Part shown: piece after piece, positions 34,295-42,123 of the stretch
How the letters are laid out: each line of letters begins with the position of its first letter
Position numbering within the stretch: position 1 is the first letter of the stretch
Assembly: GCA_905176665.1 (NCBI GenBank)
Contig: CAJINA010000189.1
Location: 124,001-188,000 of the forward strand
Reading direction: 5' to 3'
Origin: Olavius algarvensis Delta 4 endosymbiont
Lineage (GTDB): Bacteria > Desulfobacterota > Desulfobacteria > Desulfobacterales > CAJINA01
Length of the DNA stretch: 64,000 nt
Made by a program: the position numbers and the translations under genes
The notes under the pieces: model-generated
Seen by the model: the letters and a program-made list of their open reading frames with translations, nothing else
Database searches by the model: none
What the model was told of the DNA's origin: nothing

Positions 34295-34825
34295 CTATAA
34301 TCTTTTAAGCAATTTGGCAGGATTTCCGGCCACCACCGTGCCGGCGGCCACATCTCTGGTGACCACCGATCCGGCGCCGACCACGGCATTGCGGCCAATG
34401 GTCACACCAGCCAAGACCGTGACATTGGCGCCGATCCAGGCACCGGAACAGATACGCACCTCTTCAGCCGGATAATAGCCTTGCTTTTTAACGGGCAGGT
34501 CGGTGCGGTCATAACGATGGTTAACCGCATACAGGTGTACATTGGAACCGATGGCAACATCATCTTCGATAATGATATTGCCGTTGACCTGGGGGTCGGC
34601 CGACAGTACGGAACCCGGGTGAATGGTAACATTACGGCCGATGGAAATTTTAGAGCAGGAGTGTGCGAAGGCAAACGGACGAAAATCGGATTTTTTACCA
34701 AAGTGCTTGAACTTGCGTCTGCAGATCCAGCGGTTTAGCGTTGGGTAGTATAAAAACAGATGGGTCAGGGGAATGTCCGGGCCCAGACGGTCACACTTCC
34801 AGTACCATATCAATCGTTTCAGCAT
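34295..34825 (-). CDS. Left-handed beta-helix O-acetyltransferase (hexapeptide repeat)
   Basis: A 176-residue acyltransferase of the maa/NodL/WbbJ type. Hexapeptide turns are visible from KISIGRNVTIHPGSVL to VTVLAGVTIGRNAVVGAGSVV, with the His of LYAVNHRYDRT as the probable catalytic base. The C terminus GNPAKLLKRL is where family members normally end, so the TAG stop is genuine. It should transfer acetyl from acetyl-CoA to a sugar hydroxyl. The target sugar is unknown. Confidence 0.85.
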   Translation of the reverse strand: MLKRLIWYWKCDRLGPDIPLTHLFLYYPTLNRWICRRKFKHFGKKSDFRPFAFAHSCSKISIGRNVTIHPGSVLSADPQVNGNIIIEDDVAIGSNVHLYAVNHRYDRTDLPVKKQGYYPAEEVRICSGAWIGANVTVLAGVTIGRNAVVGAGSVVTRDVAAGTVVAGNPAKLLKRL

Positions 34826-34833
34826 AGTGTCAT

Positions 34834-35793
34834 TTAGTAGTTGGCGAGAATTAGTTCGGCTGTTTTCATCTGGGTTTCAATCCAGGCATCGACCGTCGCA
34901 CCGGCGTAGTGGGGGGTAATGATCAGATTGTCGTGTTCGCGGGCATACTGCACCAGGGGGATGTCAGTGAGTGAATCCGGGAATCCAGCCTGGTACTCAT
35001 CAGCCAGAACGTCCAGGGCGGCTCCGCCGAGGTGACCCGACTCCAGTGCCGCTAACAAGGCCGCTTCGTCTACAATGGCCCCCCGGGCGGTATTGATCAG
35101 ATAGCTGCCCGGCCGCATTGCCTGAAAAAAACGCGCATCGATCATCTTCTCCGTTTCAGCGGTGTGGTGTGCATGAATTGAGACAATATCAACTGCGGAG
35201 GCCAGCTCCGTAGGCGATTCGCATCGCTGATACTGCTTTGCGGCGGTGTTCGGGCTGTAGTAGTAAATACTATCTACGAGCGCTTCCCCGGCCGCGGCAA
35301 CCAGGCGGCCTAAGCGCCCCAGACCCACGATGCCTAACCTCAATTTCGATAGCATCTGCGGCGTTTGTCGGCCGAATTTGCGGCCCTCCCACTGTCCCGC
35401 ACAAACAGCCTGGTGGGCCCAGGGCAGTTTTCTGGTGATTGCAATGATCAGCCCCCAGGTCAATTCCGCGGTAGGCGTGATGGTATTCATAAATTCGGTT
35501 TCCGTCCCCAGATGAATAACTCGAATTTGTTTTGTACGACAATAATCCTCATCGATGTGCGGCACGCTCAGTGTGGAACTTGCGATCAGCTTCAGCTGTG
35601 GGCATTTGTCAATTTTAGCCTGATCGAAAGGATATCCAAGCGGGGCCAGGCATATTTCAACAGATTGCAAAACCGCATCAGTATCATCGTCCGGGGATGG
35701 CAGCTTCACCACGGCAAAATGTTCATCCAAAAATTCCATTACTGCCGGCTGGAAGCGGAGAATGTCGTAGTACAGCAAGGTTGGTTTGGTCAT
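34834..35793 (-). CDS. D-isomer-specific 2-hydroxyacid dehydrogenase, copy 1
   Basis: A 319-residue member of the D-3-phosphoglycerate dehydrogenase family. NAD loop RLGIVGLGRLGRLVA near 152-166, catalytic Arg in INTARGAIVDE near 235, and the catalytic His in IITPHYAGAT near 295. It pairs with a paralogue at 36524-37507, and a CMP-sugar synthetase gene lies between them. It may interconvert a 2-keto and a 2-hydroxy acid in making an acidic glycan component; serine-pathway function is less likely given the context. It ends with TAA, five bases after the synthetase start region on the opposite side. Confidence 0.83.
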   Translation of the reverse strand: MTKPTLLYYDILRFQPAVMEFLDEHFAVVKLPSPDDDTDAVLQSVEICLAPLGYPFDQAKIDKCPQLKLIASSTLSVPHIDEDYCRTKQIRVIHLGTETEFMNTITPTAELTWGLIIAITRKLPWAHQAVCAGQWEGRKFGRQTPQMLSKLRLGIVGLGRLGRLVAAAGEALVDSIYYYSPNTAAKQYQRCESPTELASAVDIVSIHAHHTAETEKMIDARFFQAMRPGSYLINTARGAIVDEAALLAALESGHLGGAALDVLADEYQAGFPDSLTDIPLVQYAREHDNLIITPHYAGATVDAWIETQMKTAELILANY

Positions 35794-35798
35794 GGGAA

Positions 35799-36527
35799 TC
35801 AGTCTATCTCCACCACTTTGTTCTTGATCATCAACTCGGCCGGGGCGATATCATCCGGCCCATCCAAGTCATAGGCTGTGTCCAGTGGTATTACGATGGG
35901 AATACTGGGTCGAGCGAACAAGTTGCGCTCGCTAACCAGGGCTTCGGTGCGGGTTACGATCAGGTTGCCGTAGGTGTAGAAGACCGGTTTGGTCTGTTTG
36001 CTATAGCCGACCTCCCGTTCTTTTTGAAAAACAAATGCGATGTCCTTGCCGCCATCGAACATCTGGCGCTGGTTATGGGCGTGGAATTGGTGCGGTACCT
36101 TGATTACGGTCTGGGAGCTCTTGGCCTGCGGATTTTCGATGAGTGCGTTGACAGCGTGATCGATCTGGCCGCTGGTCAGAAATATTGAAGTGGGCTGCAG
36201 CAGAACCAGTATTTCGGCTATGGCCCCCTCTTGGGCAGCCAGTGTTTCCGCCACATGAATCATGACATCGAGTGATGGCGCCAGATCACCGCTGAGATGG
36301 TCCGGTCGCATCAGCACTTCAGCGCCATAATCCCGCGCGGTCTGGGCGATACGATCATGGTCGGTTGAGCAGAAGATCCGCTCAACCGTGGCGGACTTGC
36401 GGGCGGCGCCGATATTGTAAGCAAGCAGCGGCTTACCGCTTACCGGGACGATATTCTTCAGGGGAATGCTTTTGGAACCACCCCGGGCGGTCAGAATTCC
36501 CCAAGCTTTGTTCTTTAAGATCTTCAT
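35799..36527 (-). CDS. Acylneuraminate cytidylyltransferase-like CMP-sugar synthetase
   Basis: A 242-residue NeuA-family protein: GILTARGGSKSIPLKNIV at the N terminus, CSTDHDRIA, and LVLLQPTSIFLTSGQIDHAV. These are the CTP-binding and sugar-binding segments of CMP-sialate synthetases, though the sequence differs from the second NeuA-like gene at 59271-59990, so substrates probably differ. It overlaps the upstream dehydrogenase by 4 nt and ends 5 nt before the downstream one, so the three form one translational unit. The two dehydrogenases suggest an unusual keto-acid substrate. Confidence 0.82.
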   Translation of the reverse strand: MKILKNKAWGILTARGGSKSIPLKNIVPVSGKPLLAYNIGAARKSATVERIFCSTDHDRIAQTARDYGAEVLMRPDHLSGDLAPSLDVMIHVAETLAAQEGAIAEILVLLQPTSIFLTSGQIDHAVNALIENPQAKSSQTVIKVPHQFHAHNQRQMFDGGKDIAFVFQKEREVGYSKQTKPVFYTYGNLIVTRTEALVSERNLFARPSIPIVIPLDTAYDLDGPDDIAPAELMIKNKVVEID

Positions 36528-37507
36528 ACAATTCCTCTTTTTCTCAATTCAACGAGGGCCAACTCCAACACCCGTCTTTCAGTTCCTATCCAGGCATCCT
36601 GGGTAGCACCCCCCATTTTTGGCGTCAGGACAAGGTTGTCATGTTCCCGGGCATATGCGACCAGGGGATGATGGGCAAGGTCTACCCGAAATCCGGGCAG
36701 ATGCTCTTTGGCCAGCATGTCCAGGCCGGCTCCGGCAAGATGCCCCGATTGCAGATTCTCCAGAAGTGCGCTTTCATTTACAATACCGCCCCGGGCCGTG
36801 TTGATGATAAAACCTCCGGGCGGCATTTCAGATATGAAGCGGGTATCCACCATGTTTTCGGTTTCTGTGTTCAGGTGGACATGCACGCTGATGATATCGC
36901 TTTTACGGGCCAACTCCAGCAGGGTATCACAACGGATATAGCGGTCATCTGATTGGTAGGGATCAAAGTAACGGACCGGCATCTGGAAAGCTTGTCCATA
37001 CGCGGCCATTAAGCGCCCCAACCGCCCCAGGCCGATAATGCCGAGGTTCATCGCCGAGAGCATGCGTGGTGTCCGGATACCGAATTGCTTCCCATTCCAG
37101 GCGCCTGCTTTAACCGTTTCGAAGGCAGCGGGTATATACCGGGTCACAGCCAACAAGAGTCCCCAGGCAAGTTCTGCCGTCGGCGTGATCGTACTCAAGT
37201 AGGCCTGTTGATCTTTCAGTGAGCAGATGTGAATCCCTTTTTCCCGGACATAGTCGGTATCAATATGCAAAATCCCAGTTGTCGGGGTAATCAACACCTG
37301 CAGGGAACTGAAAGGCGCCAACATCTCGCGGTCAAATGCATATCCCATGGGAGCGCAGGCAGCGGCGATATCACCCACCGCCCGGGGATCAATCGCAGAT
37401 GGATCCGACAGCGTTATCAGTTCGAACTGTTCCGCCATGAAGATCAGATTCGCCGGTTGAAAGCCTTGGCTTTCGAAATAAAGGAGTCGTGGTTTTGTGG
37501 TTGTCAT
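36524..37507 (-). CDS. 2-hydroxyacid dehydrogenase paralogue lacking the catalytic His
   Basis: A 327-residue paralogue of the gene at 34834-35793. The NAD loop NLGIIGLGRLGRLMA and the Arg segment NTARGGIVNES are intact, but the motif that should read TPH reads LTPKMGGAT: the codon is AAA (Lys) where copy 1 has CAT (His). In this family that His is the proton donor. The protein may have another role, such as a regulatory or heterodimer partner, or use a different substrate. The stop TGA overlaps the next start by 4 nt. Confidence 0.8.
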   Translation of the reverse strand: MTTTKPRLLYFESQGFQPANLIFMAEQFELITLSDPSAIDPRAVGDIAAACAPMGYAFDREMLAPFSSLQVLITPTTGILHIDTDYVREKGIHICSLKDQQAYLSTITPTAELAWGLLLAVTRYIPAAFETVKAGAWNGKQFGIRTPRMLSAMNLGIIGLGRLGRLMAAYGQAFQMPVRYFDPYQSDDRYIRCDTLLELARKSDIISVHVHLNTETENMVDTRFISEMPPGGFIINTARGGIVNESALLENLQSGHLAGAGLDMLAKEHLPGFRVDLAHHPLVAYAREHDNLVLTPKMGGATQDAWIGTERRVLELALVELRKRGIV

Positions 37508-37516
37508 GCGTTTGTT

Positions 37517-37870
37517 CTATTTATTGAATATTTGTGTAAATCGGTACCAGCACCTCACGTGGCCGGCCAGGGAATCTTCGAGTTGCCTCCGGCGCATGTT
37601 TTCAATATCTGTCCCGCCACAGTTCGGGCATTGTTTTTCATGGCATAGGCAGATTTCAGCGCACCGCCGACAAATCCGAACCATGCCCCGGCTGCCCTGT
37701 GCCTGCGGGGCATCGTTGATTAATGCCAAACGGAGGCGGCGCTCCCGCTCAATCCATTTTTTATAATCCAGCGCCATATTCGATCGTACGGCGAGCCCCC
37801 TATTGAAAAAGAAGCTAGCTTTCTTTGCACGGACAATTTCTCTCAGGTCACCTTGTGTCGGAGGTGCCAT
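37517..37870 (-). CDS. Small zinc-ribbon protein of unknown function
   Basis: 117 residues, not recognised as a named family. The C-terminal half has CRRCAEICLCHEKQCPNCGG, three Cys pairs likely to bind zinc; the N-terminal half is basic and helical (DYKKWIERERRLRL). The gene overlaps the end of the WbpG-like gene by 28 nt and ends 9 nt before the dehydrogenase, so it is part of the same message. It could assist the amidotransferase. It ends in TAG, and the next gene is by chance in the same frame. Confidence 0.6.
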   Translation of the reverse strand: MAPPTQGDLREIVRAKKASFFFNRGLAVRSNMALDYKKWIERERRLRLALINDAPQAQGSRGMVRICRRCAEICLCHEKQCPNCGGTDIENMRRRQLEDSLAGHVRCWYRFTQIFNK

Positions 37871-39081
37871 TGCCCGGTTTTATGCTCCCACAGGTGCGGT
37901 GGACGGGCCGCGTCGATCAATTCCCAAAAGTACTCTTCCGTGATGTCCAGATATTGGAGAATTTCCTTAAAATATTTCTGGGGGAACTCGCCGTCAAAAC
38001 GGTTCACCAGCGCCACGCCCTCCTCGCGGGTGATGTGGTGGTTGCGAATATCCTTGGCGGCATCGTACGTCGCCCGCCCAATCCCGAATTTAATATAGGT
38101 GGTGTAGTAGTGAAACCCGTCGATGCGGTCATCCAGGCTTGAAAACTTCGTGTAGGTACCTTCGGTGCGTTCGGGATTGGCTTTAAATTCTGCGTTTTCA
38201 GCTGCATAGTAGTAAGCCTCCTGGGGCGTCCATTTTAGATAATAGCCCAGGTAGTGCACCTGGATTCCGGAATCCGCCATCTTCTCTCGATCCGGCGGCA
38301 GGTAGACTTCCAAGTCGTTCAGCGTCAAGCCATGCCCATCCAGATATTCGCGGACCGAAGTGCCGCCCAGGTAGGTCTCGTCGATCTGGTCGGCGGCATA
38401 ATATTTTTCCTTGCGCAGGGGTGACACGTTATCAGCGATGGGGTTGCCGTACTCAGCCTCGTTTTCACCGTAAAATACCAGTTTGATGCCGTGTTGCATG
38501 GCCAGTTTAGGTGCCAGGTATTTCTGCCCGAGAATAAACGGCTGAAAGGGATGGAGCAGGTTGATAAACGCATGCCGGGTCAGCAATCGGTGCACCCGGC
38601 CGTTGGGCCAGAAGGAAATATTGTCGAAACCGGCCACATCCAGCCAGTTTTTAAAGTTCAGCCAGCCGATGTCCGTATAAATGTGGGGCGGCCAGGTACA
38701 GGTCAACGGGTGCATCCCATATTTATATTTCAAAATGTGGGCGGCCAGGACACTATCCTTGCCCCCGCTGCCCGGCACCAGGATGTCATACTGACCATCA
38801 TCGCGCCGATATTGGTCCAGCAGCTCTACTAATTGCGCTTCCCGGCCTTCCCAGTCAACTTCACGATCCTTGATTTCCGCATAACGGCAGGCATCGCAGA
38901 CGCCCTCTTCGTCAAACATCAGGCCGGTATGCCGATGGGCTTTATTATGCTTCGATTCGACCGATGAAGTGGGCCGCTGGTTGGACATCACGCATTTGCT
39001 GCAAAACTGGACTTCTCTGGGAAGACCGTATTTGGTTTTCTGTGGTTCCGGCATTAGGTGTTCCTCTGGTCTTTCATTCAT
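37843..39081 (-). CDS. N-acetyl sugar amidotransferase, WbpG/PtmG-like (set 2)
   Basis: A 412-residue PP-loop protein with VPGSGGKDSVLAA near 106 and metal-binding Cys pairs in FCSKCVMSNQRP and VCDACRY. It is clearly divergent from set 1, with a longer C-terminal half containing YYAAENAEFKANPERTEG. By family knowledge it forms the amidino group on an acetamido sugar, as proposed for PtmG on legionaminic acid. Here it sits with legionaminic-type genes, so an acetamidino-legionaminic acid is a reasonable guess. Its ATG overlaps hisH set 2 by 8 nt. Confidence 0.84.
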   Translation of the reverse strand: MNERPEEHLMPEPQKTKYGLPREVQFCSKCVMSNQRPTSSVESKHNKAHRHTGLMFDEEGVCDACRYAEIKDREVDWEGREAQLVELLDQYRRDDGQYDILVPGSGGKDSVLAAHILKYKYGMHPLTCTWPPHIYTDIGWLNFKNWLDVAGFDNISFWPNGRVHRLLTRHAFINLLHPFQPFILGQKYLAPKLAMQHGIKLVFYGENEAEYGNPIADNVSPLRKEKYYAADQIDETYLGGTSVREYLDGHGLTLNDLEVYLPPDREKMADSGIQVHYLGYYLKWTPQEAYYYAAENAEFKANPERTEGTYTKFSSLDDRIDGFHYYTTYIKFGIGRATYDAAKDIRNHHITREEGVALVNRFDGEFPQKYFKEILQYLDITEEYFWELIDAARPPHLWEHKTGQWHLRHKVT

Positions 39082-39748
39082 TTTCTATGATGGTCTCTTT
39101 AAAGGCCTTGTAAATTTTTATCCCCTCCGGGCCGCTGCGTTCGGGATGAAATTGACAGCCGCAGATAAGCCTGTATTGAAAACTTGCACAGAAGGCGATG
39201 GTCCCATACCGGGTCATTGAAGTGACGATGCCGGTATCTTGCGGTTCGACATAAAATGAGTGCACAAAATACATGAACGCTCCCGATCGGGTCGCCCGCA
39301 GGGGTGTGCTTTGAAGGCGTTCACTTGTATCAGGGTTGATTTCAAGGGTGTTCCACCCGATGTGCGGCACTTTTAACAGGCGGCCATCCGTTCCCCGGAA
39401 GCTTTCGAAGCCGATCACTTCGCCGGGGACCAGCCCCAGGCCGCGGTGCCGGCCGAATTCGGCACTGCTTTCCATCAACAACTGCATACCCAGGCAGATG
39501 CCCAGCACCGGCTTGGTTTCAGCCACAGTGACCAGGGCCTCCGCCAGTCTGAGATTCGTGAGCGTTTTCATTGCCTGCCCAAATGCCCCGACACCAGGCA
39601 GGATAACTGCATCGGCACGCTTTAGTAGGGTTGGATCAGACGTGATGGTGCAGTCCATGCCAACCGATTTACACGCATTGGCTACACTGAACAAATTGCC
39701 CATTCGGTAGTCTGCTATGGCCACATGGGGAGTAAGCGAAGATGTCAT
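39074..39748 (-). CDS. HisH-like glutaminase (set 2)
   Basis: A class I glutaminase of 224 residues from ATG 39748, which overlaps the hisF-like stop as ATGA; a longer frame to 39775 would run into that gene. The nucleophile is in LGICLGMQLLMES and the His/Glu pair in CQFHPERSGPEG. The N terminus HVAIADYRMGNL is the standard HisH opening. Together with its neighbours it forms the second ammonia-delivery trio in this locus. Confidence 0.86.
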   Translation of the reverse strand: MTSSLTPHVAIADYRMGNLFSVANACKSVGMDCTITSDPTLLKRADAVILPGVGAFGQAMKTLTNLRLAEALVTVAETKPVLGICLGMQLLMESSAEFGRHRGLGLVPGEVIGFESFRGTDGRLLKVPHIGWNTLEINPDTSERLQSTPLRATRSGAFMYFVHSFYVEPQDTGIVTSMTRYGTIAFCASFQYRLICGCQFHPERSGPEGIKIYKAFKETIIENE

Positions 39749-40620
39749 GCCGGGCTGTCCTCCGTGTAGCGACAATTAATCCCCCTTTGGACCAATTCCT
39801 GCTTGATGCAGGGCAGCGAGGTGCATTGCACTTTTGAAAATTGAAAGCCGCCTTTTTTCAGGTATTCGATGTTGCCTTCCCCGGAGAAATCTTCCCGGGC
39901 CTGCGGCTGCTTGATAAAATCATAGTGCAAAGTTGAAGCGATGCTGACGGCGTCGGCACAACCATTTGAAACCACATCCTGGAGGTGGGCAACCCGGCCG
40001 GCACCGCCACAGGCAATGACCGGGATGGACACCTGATCGGCAATGCGCTGCATAAGTGCCAGATCGAAGCCCTTGCCGGTGCCTTCCTGGTCAATTGAGG
40101 TCACCATGATTTCGCCGGCCCCTAAAGCCGTGACCCGCTGGGCCCACTCGATTGCATCCACACCGGTTTTTTCGCGACCATTGTCCGTGTAGGCTTCATA
40201 GCGGCCGCCCTCTTTTCGGATAGCCTCGATGGATATCAGGATCGTCGAAGAACCAAACTCCCGGGAGGCAGCCGTAATCAGTTCAGGGTCATTTATAGCG
40301 GCGGTGTTGAGGGACACTTTGTCGGCCCCGGCTTTCAGCACGGCCCGAATATCTTCGAGTGTGCGCAGTCCGCCGCCCACCGTCAAAGGGACAAAAATCT
40401 CCTGCGAGGTACGCTGGATGATATCGTTCAGGCTATTACGACCGTAGAGGCTGGCCACCACATCAATGTAGATCAATTCGTCGGCGCCCTGTTCATAATA
40501 GTAGCGGGCCGCGGCCTCAGGTTTACCGAGTACGCGCAGCCCCTCGAGGTGGATCCCTTTCACAAGGTTGGGGCCTTTGATATCAAGCCGGGGAATGATT
40601 CTTACGGGTACATTGTTCAT
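39745..40620 (-). CDS. HisF-like cyclase subunit (set 2)
   Basis: A 291-residue HisF homologue, start ATG 40620 (a GTG two codons earlier is less likely). The first catalytic Asp position is kept (IIPRLDIKGPNLVKG), but the second, normally in AIDAK, is replaced by Glu in ISIEAIRKE. A C-terminal extension of about 30 residues after YLKKGGFQFSK contains two Cys and is absent from histidine-pathway HisF. Set 1 shows the opposite pattern at the two Asp positions, so the two trios probably serve different sugars. Confidence 0.84.
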   Translation of the reverse strand: MNNVPVRIIPRLDIKGPNLVKGIHLEGLRVLGKPEAAARYYYEQGADELIYIDVVASLYGRNSLNDIIQRTSQEIFVPLTVGGGLRTLEDIRAVLKAGADKVSLNTAAINDPELITAASREFGSSTILISIEAIRKEGGRYEAYTDNGREKTGVDAIEWAQRVTALGAGEIMVTSIDQEGTGKGFDLALMQRIADQVSIPVIACGGAGRVAHLQDVVSNGCADAVSIASTLHYDFIKQPQAREDFSGEGNIEYLKKGGFQFSKVQCTSLPCIKQELVQRGINCRYTEDSPA

Positions 40621-40679
40621 AAGCACTGTTTTAATTGATTCTACAGGTAGAGACCTGCAGGACGGGTAATCAGAGGCAG

Positions 40680-42068
40680 CTACTGCTGTCGAAATCCCCT
40701 GAAATTCGGATCCTGATCAAGGTATAGTTTTTTAGCCCCCGCTACAGAAGCTTGCGTCATTTGATGATAATAGTCCTCGATCAGGCGGGCATTGGCATCC
40801 AGCAGACAGGCGTGAAAGTCCTGGTCGGACAGATCGGTAAAATTTACTGCCAGCAGGTCTGAATTGGTATGCTTGTTTTCATAGAAGTCTTCACAACCCT
40901 TCAGCAACCCCTTTTCAATAGCCTGGTAGTAAAGCGGTGAGCCCGGATACGGCGTCACCGGGCGAATGGTGCGCATCTGGGAAAGATCGCGATACTTCAG
41001 GAGAAATTCGACCCCCTTTTCCAGGGTGCGGCGGTTATCCCCAATATTGCCGAAAATAATGTTCAGACCCGGACTGATGCCGGCGGTCAGGGTCGCTTCC
41101 ACGCCTTTGATCACCTGCTCCGTCGTCAGGGACTTGCGCATGTTTTCCAGGACCTGATCGTCGAAAGCCTCTATCCCGTAATTGATGAACACGCGTCCGG
41201 CGCGCTTCATCAGGTCCAGCACCTCGGGGTCGGCGTTGTTCAGACGTCCATTGCAATCCCAGATGATATCCAGGTCGGCCGCCAGCATGGCCTCGCACAG
41301 GGACACCGTGCGTTTGACCGATGACATCAGCAGTTCATCGGAAAAGATCACATAGGAGATCCGGTAGTCGCGCTTTAAAAGCCGAATCTCTTCAATAATG
41401 CTTTCATTGCTGCGCGGGCGGTAGCCTTTATCCATACGGTAGCAGAAATTGCAGCGGTAGGTGCAGCCGCGACCGGACAGAACCGGCATAACGAAATCCG
41501 TCTTGCGCACGTGCGGCGGCCTTAGGAGACGATAATACTCAATCGGAAACAGGTGAAACGCCGGCAAGGGCAGAGAATCAATATCTTTAATGGTCCGCCG
41601 CCGTTCATTGACACGTACCTCATCGCCGTCTCGATAGGCGATACCCTTGACCTCCGCCAGTCGCGCCGGATCGCCCAGAGCGTCGATGAGTTCTAAAATG
41701 GTCTCCTCCCCTTCACCAAGGACAGCAGCATCCGCACCGGTTTTGCGTAAGAAATATTCCGGCTCTGGTGAGGGACCATGCCCGCCGATAAGAAAATGTG
41801 GCCGACGACGAGCCTGATTGATGGCGGCCGAAATCTGCAGCAGTTTGCGGTATTGGAAATAGCCGGCAATCACGCCCACCCCGACAACATCGAAGACCTC
41901 ATTATCCAGATAGGCCGTCAAATGCTCCTCGGGGTAATGGTGCAGATCCTGGCTGTATACCTCAACGGTGTGGCCCTGCCGTAGCAAGGCGGCGGCAATA
42001 TAACCCAGGCCCTGGGGGAACCAGTGGATATAGGATTCATTGTCGTAAACAATCAGCAGTATCTTCAA
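40680..42068 (-). CDS. B12-binding-domain radical SAM protein
   Basis: A 462-residue protein: an N-terminal Rossmann domain of the cobalamin-binding type (1-140, with VGVGVIAGYF and LIGGHGPSPEPE), then a radical SAM barrel whose cluster motif is GRGCTYRCNFCYRMDKGYRP near 200. The classical DxHxxG cobalamin signature is not present. Such proteins methylate unactivated carbons or do radical rearrangements; here the target is presumably a sugar or lipid carrier. It ends in TAG, and after 12 unconserved codons another TAG follows. It is the only one of the three radical SAM genes here that is intact. Confidence 0.82.
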   Translation of the reverse strand: MKILLIVYDNESYIHWFPQGLGYIAAALLRQGHTVEVYSQDLHHYPEEHLTAYLDNEVFDVVGVGVIAGYFQYRKLLQISAAINQARRRPHFLIGGHGPSPEPEYFLRKTGADAAVLGEGEETILELIDALGDPARLAEVKGIAYRDGDEVRVNERRRTIKDIDSLPLPAFHLFPIEYYRLLRPPHVRKTDFVMPVLSGRGCTYRCNFCYRMDKGYRPRSNESIIEEIRLLKRDYRISYVIFSDELLMSSVKRTVSLCEAMLAADLDIIWDCNGRLNNADPEVLDLMKRAGRVFINYGIEAFDDQVLENMRKSLTTEQVIKGVEATLTAGISPGLNIIFGNIGDNRRTLEKGVEFLLKYRDLSQMRTIRPVTPYPGSPLYYQAIEKGLLKGCEDFYENKHTNSDLLAVNFTDLSDQDFHACLLDANARLIEDYYHQMTQASVAGAKKLYLDQDPNFRGFRQQ

Positions 42069-42123
42069 GCGAGTTTCCTTTTTGTTTCAGGCTGTATGCC
42101 GGTACGGTTAAGACCGCTACCGA

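Noticed and set aside
37508..37519. TAG readthrough joining the zinc-ribbon gene to the 2-hydroxyacid dehydrogenase
   Set aside because: Only three codons separate them and both proteins look complete; shared frame is expected one time in three.
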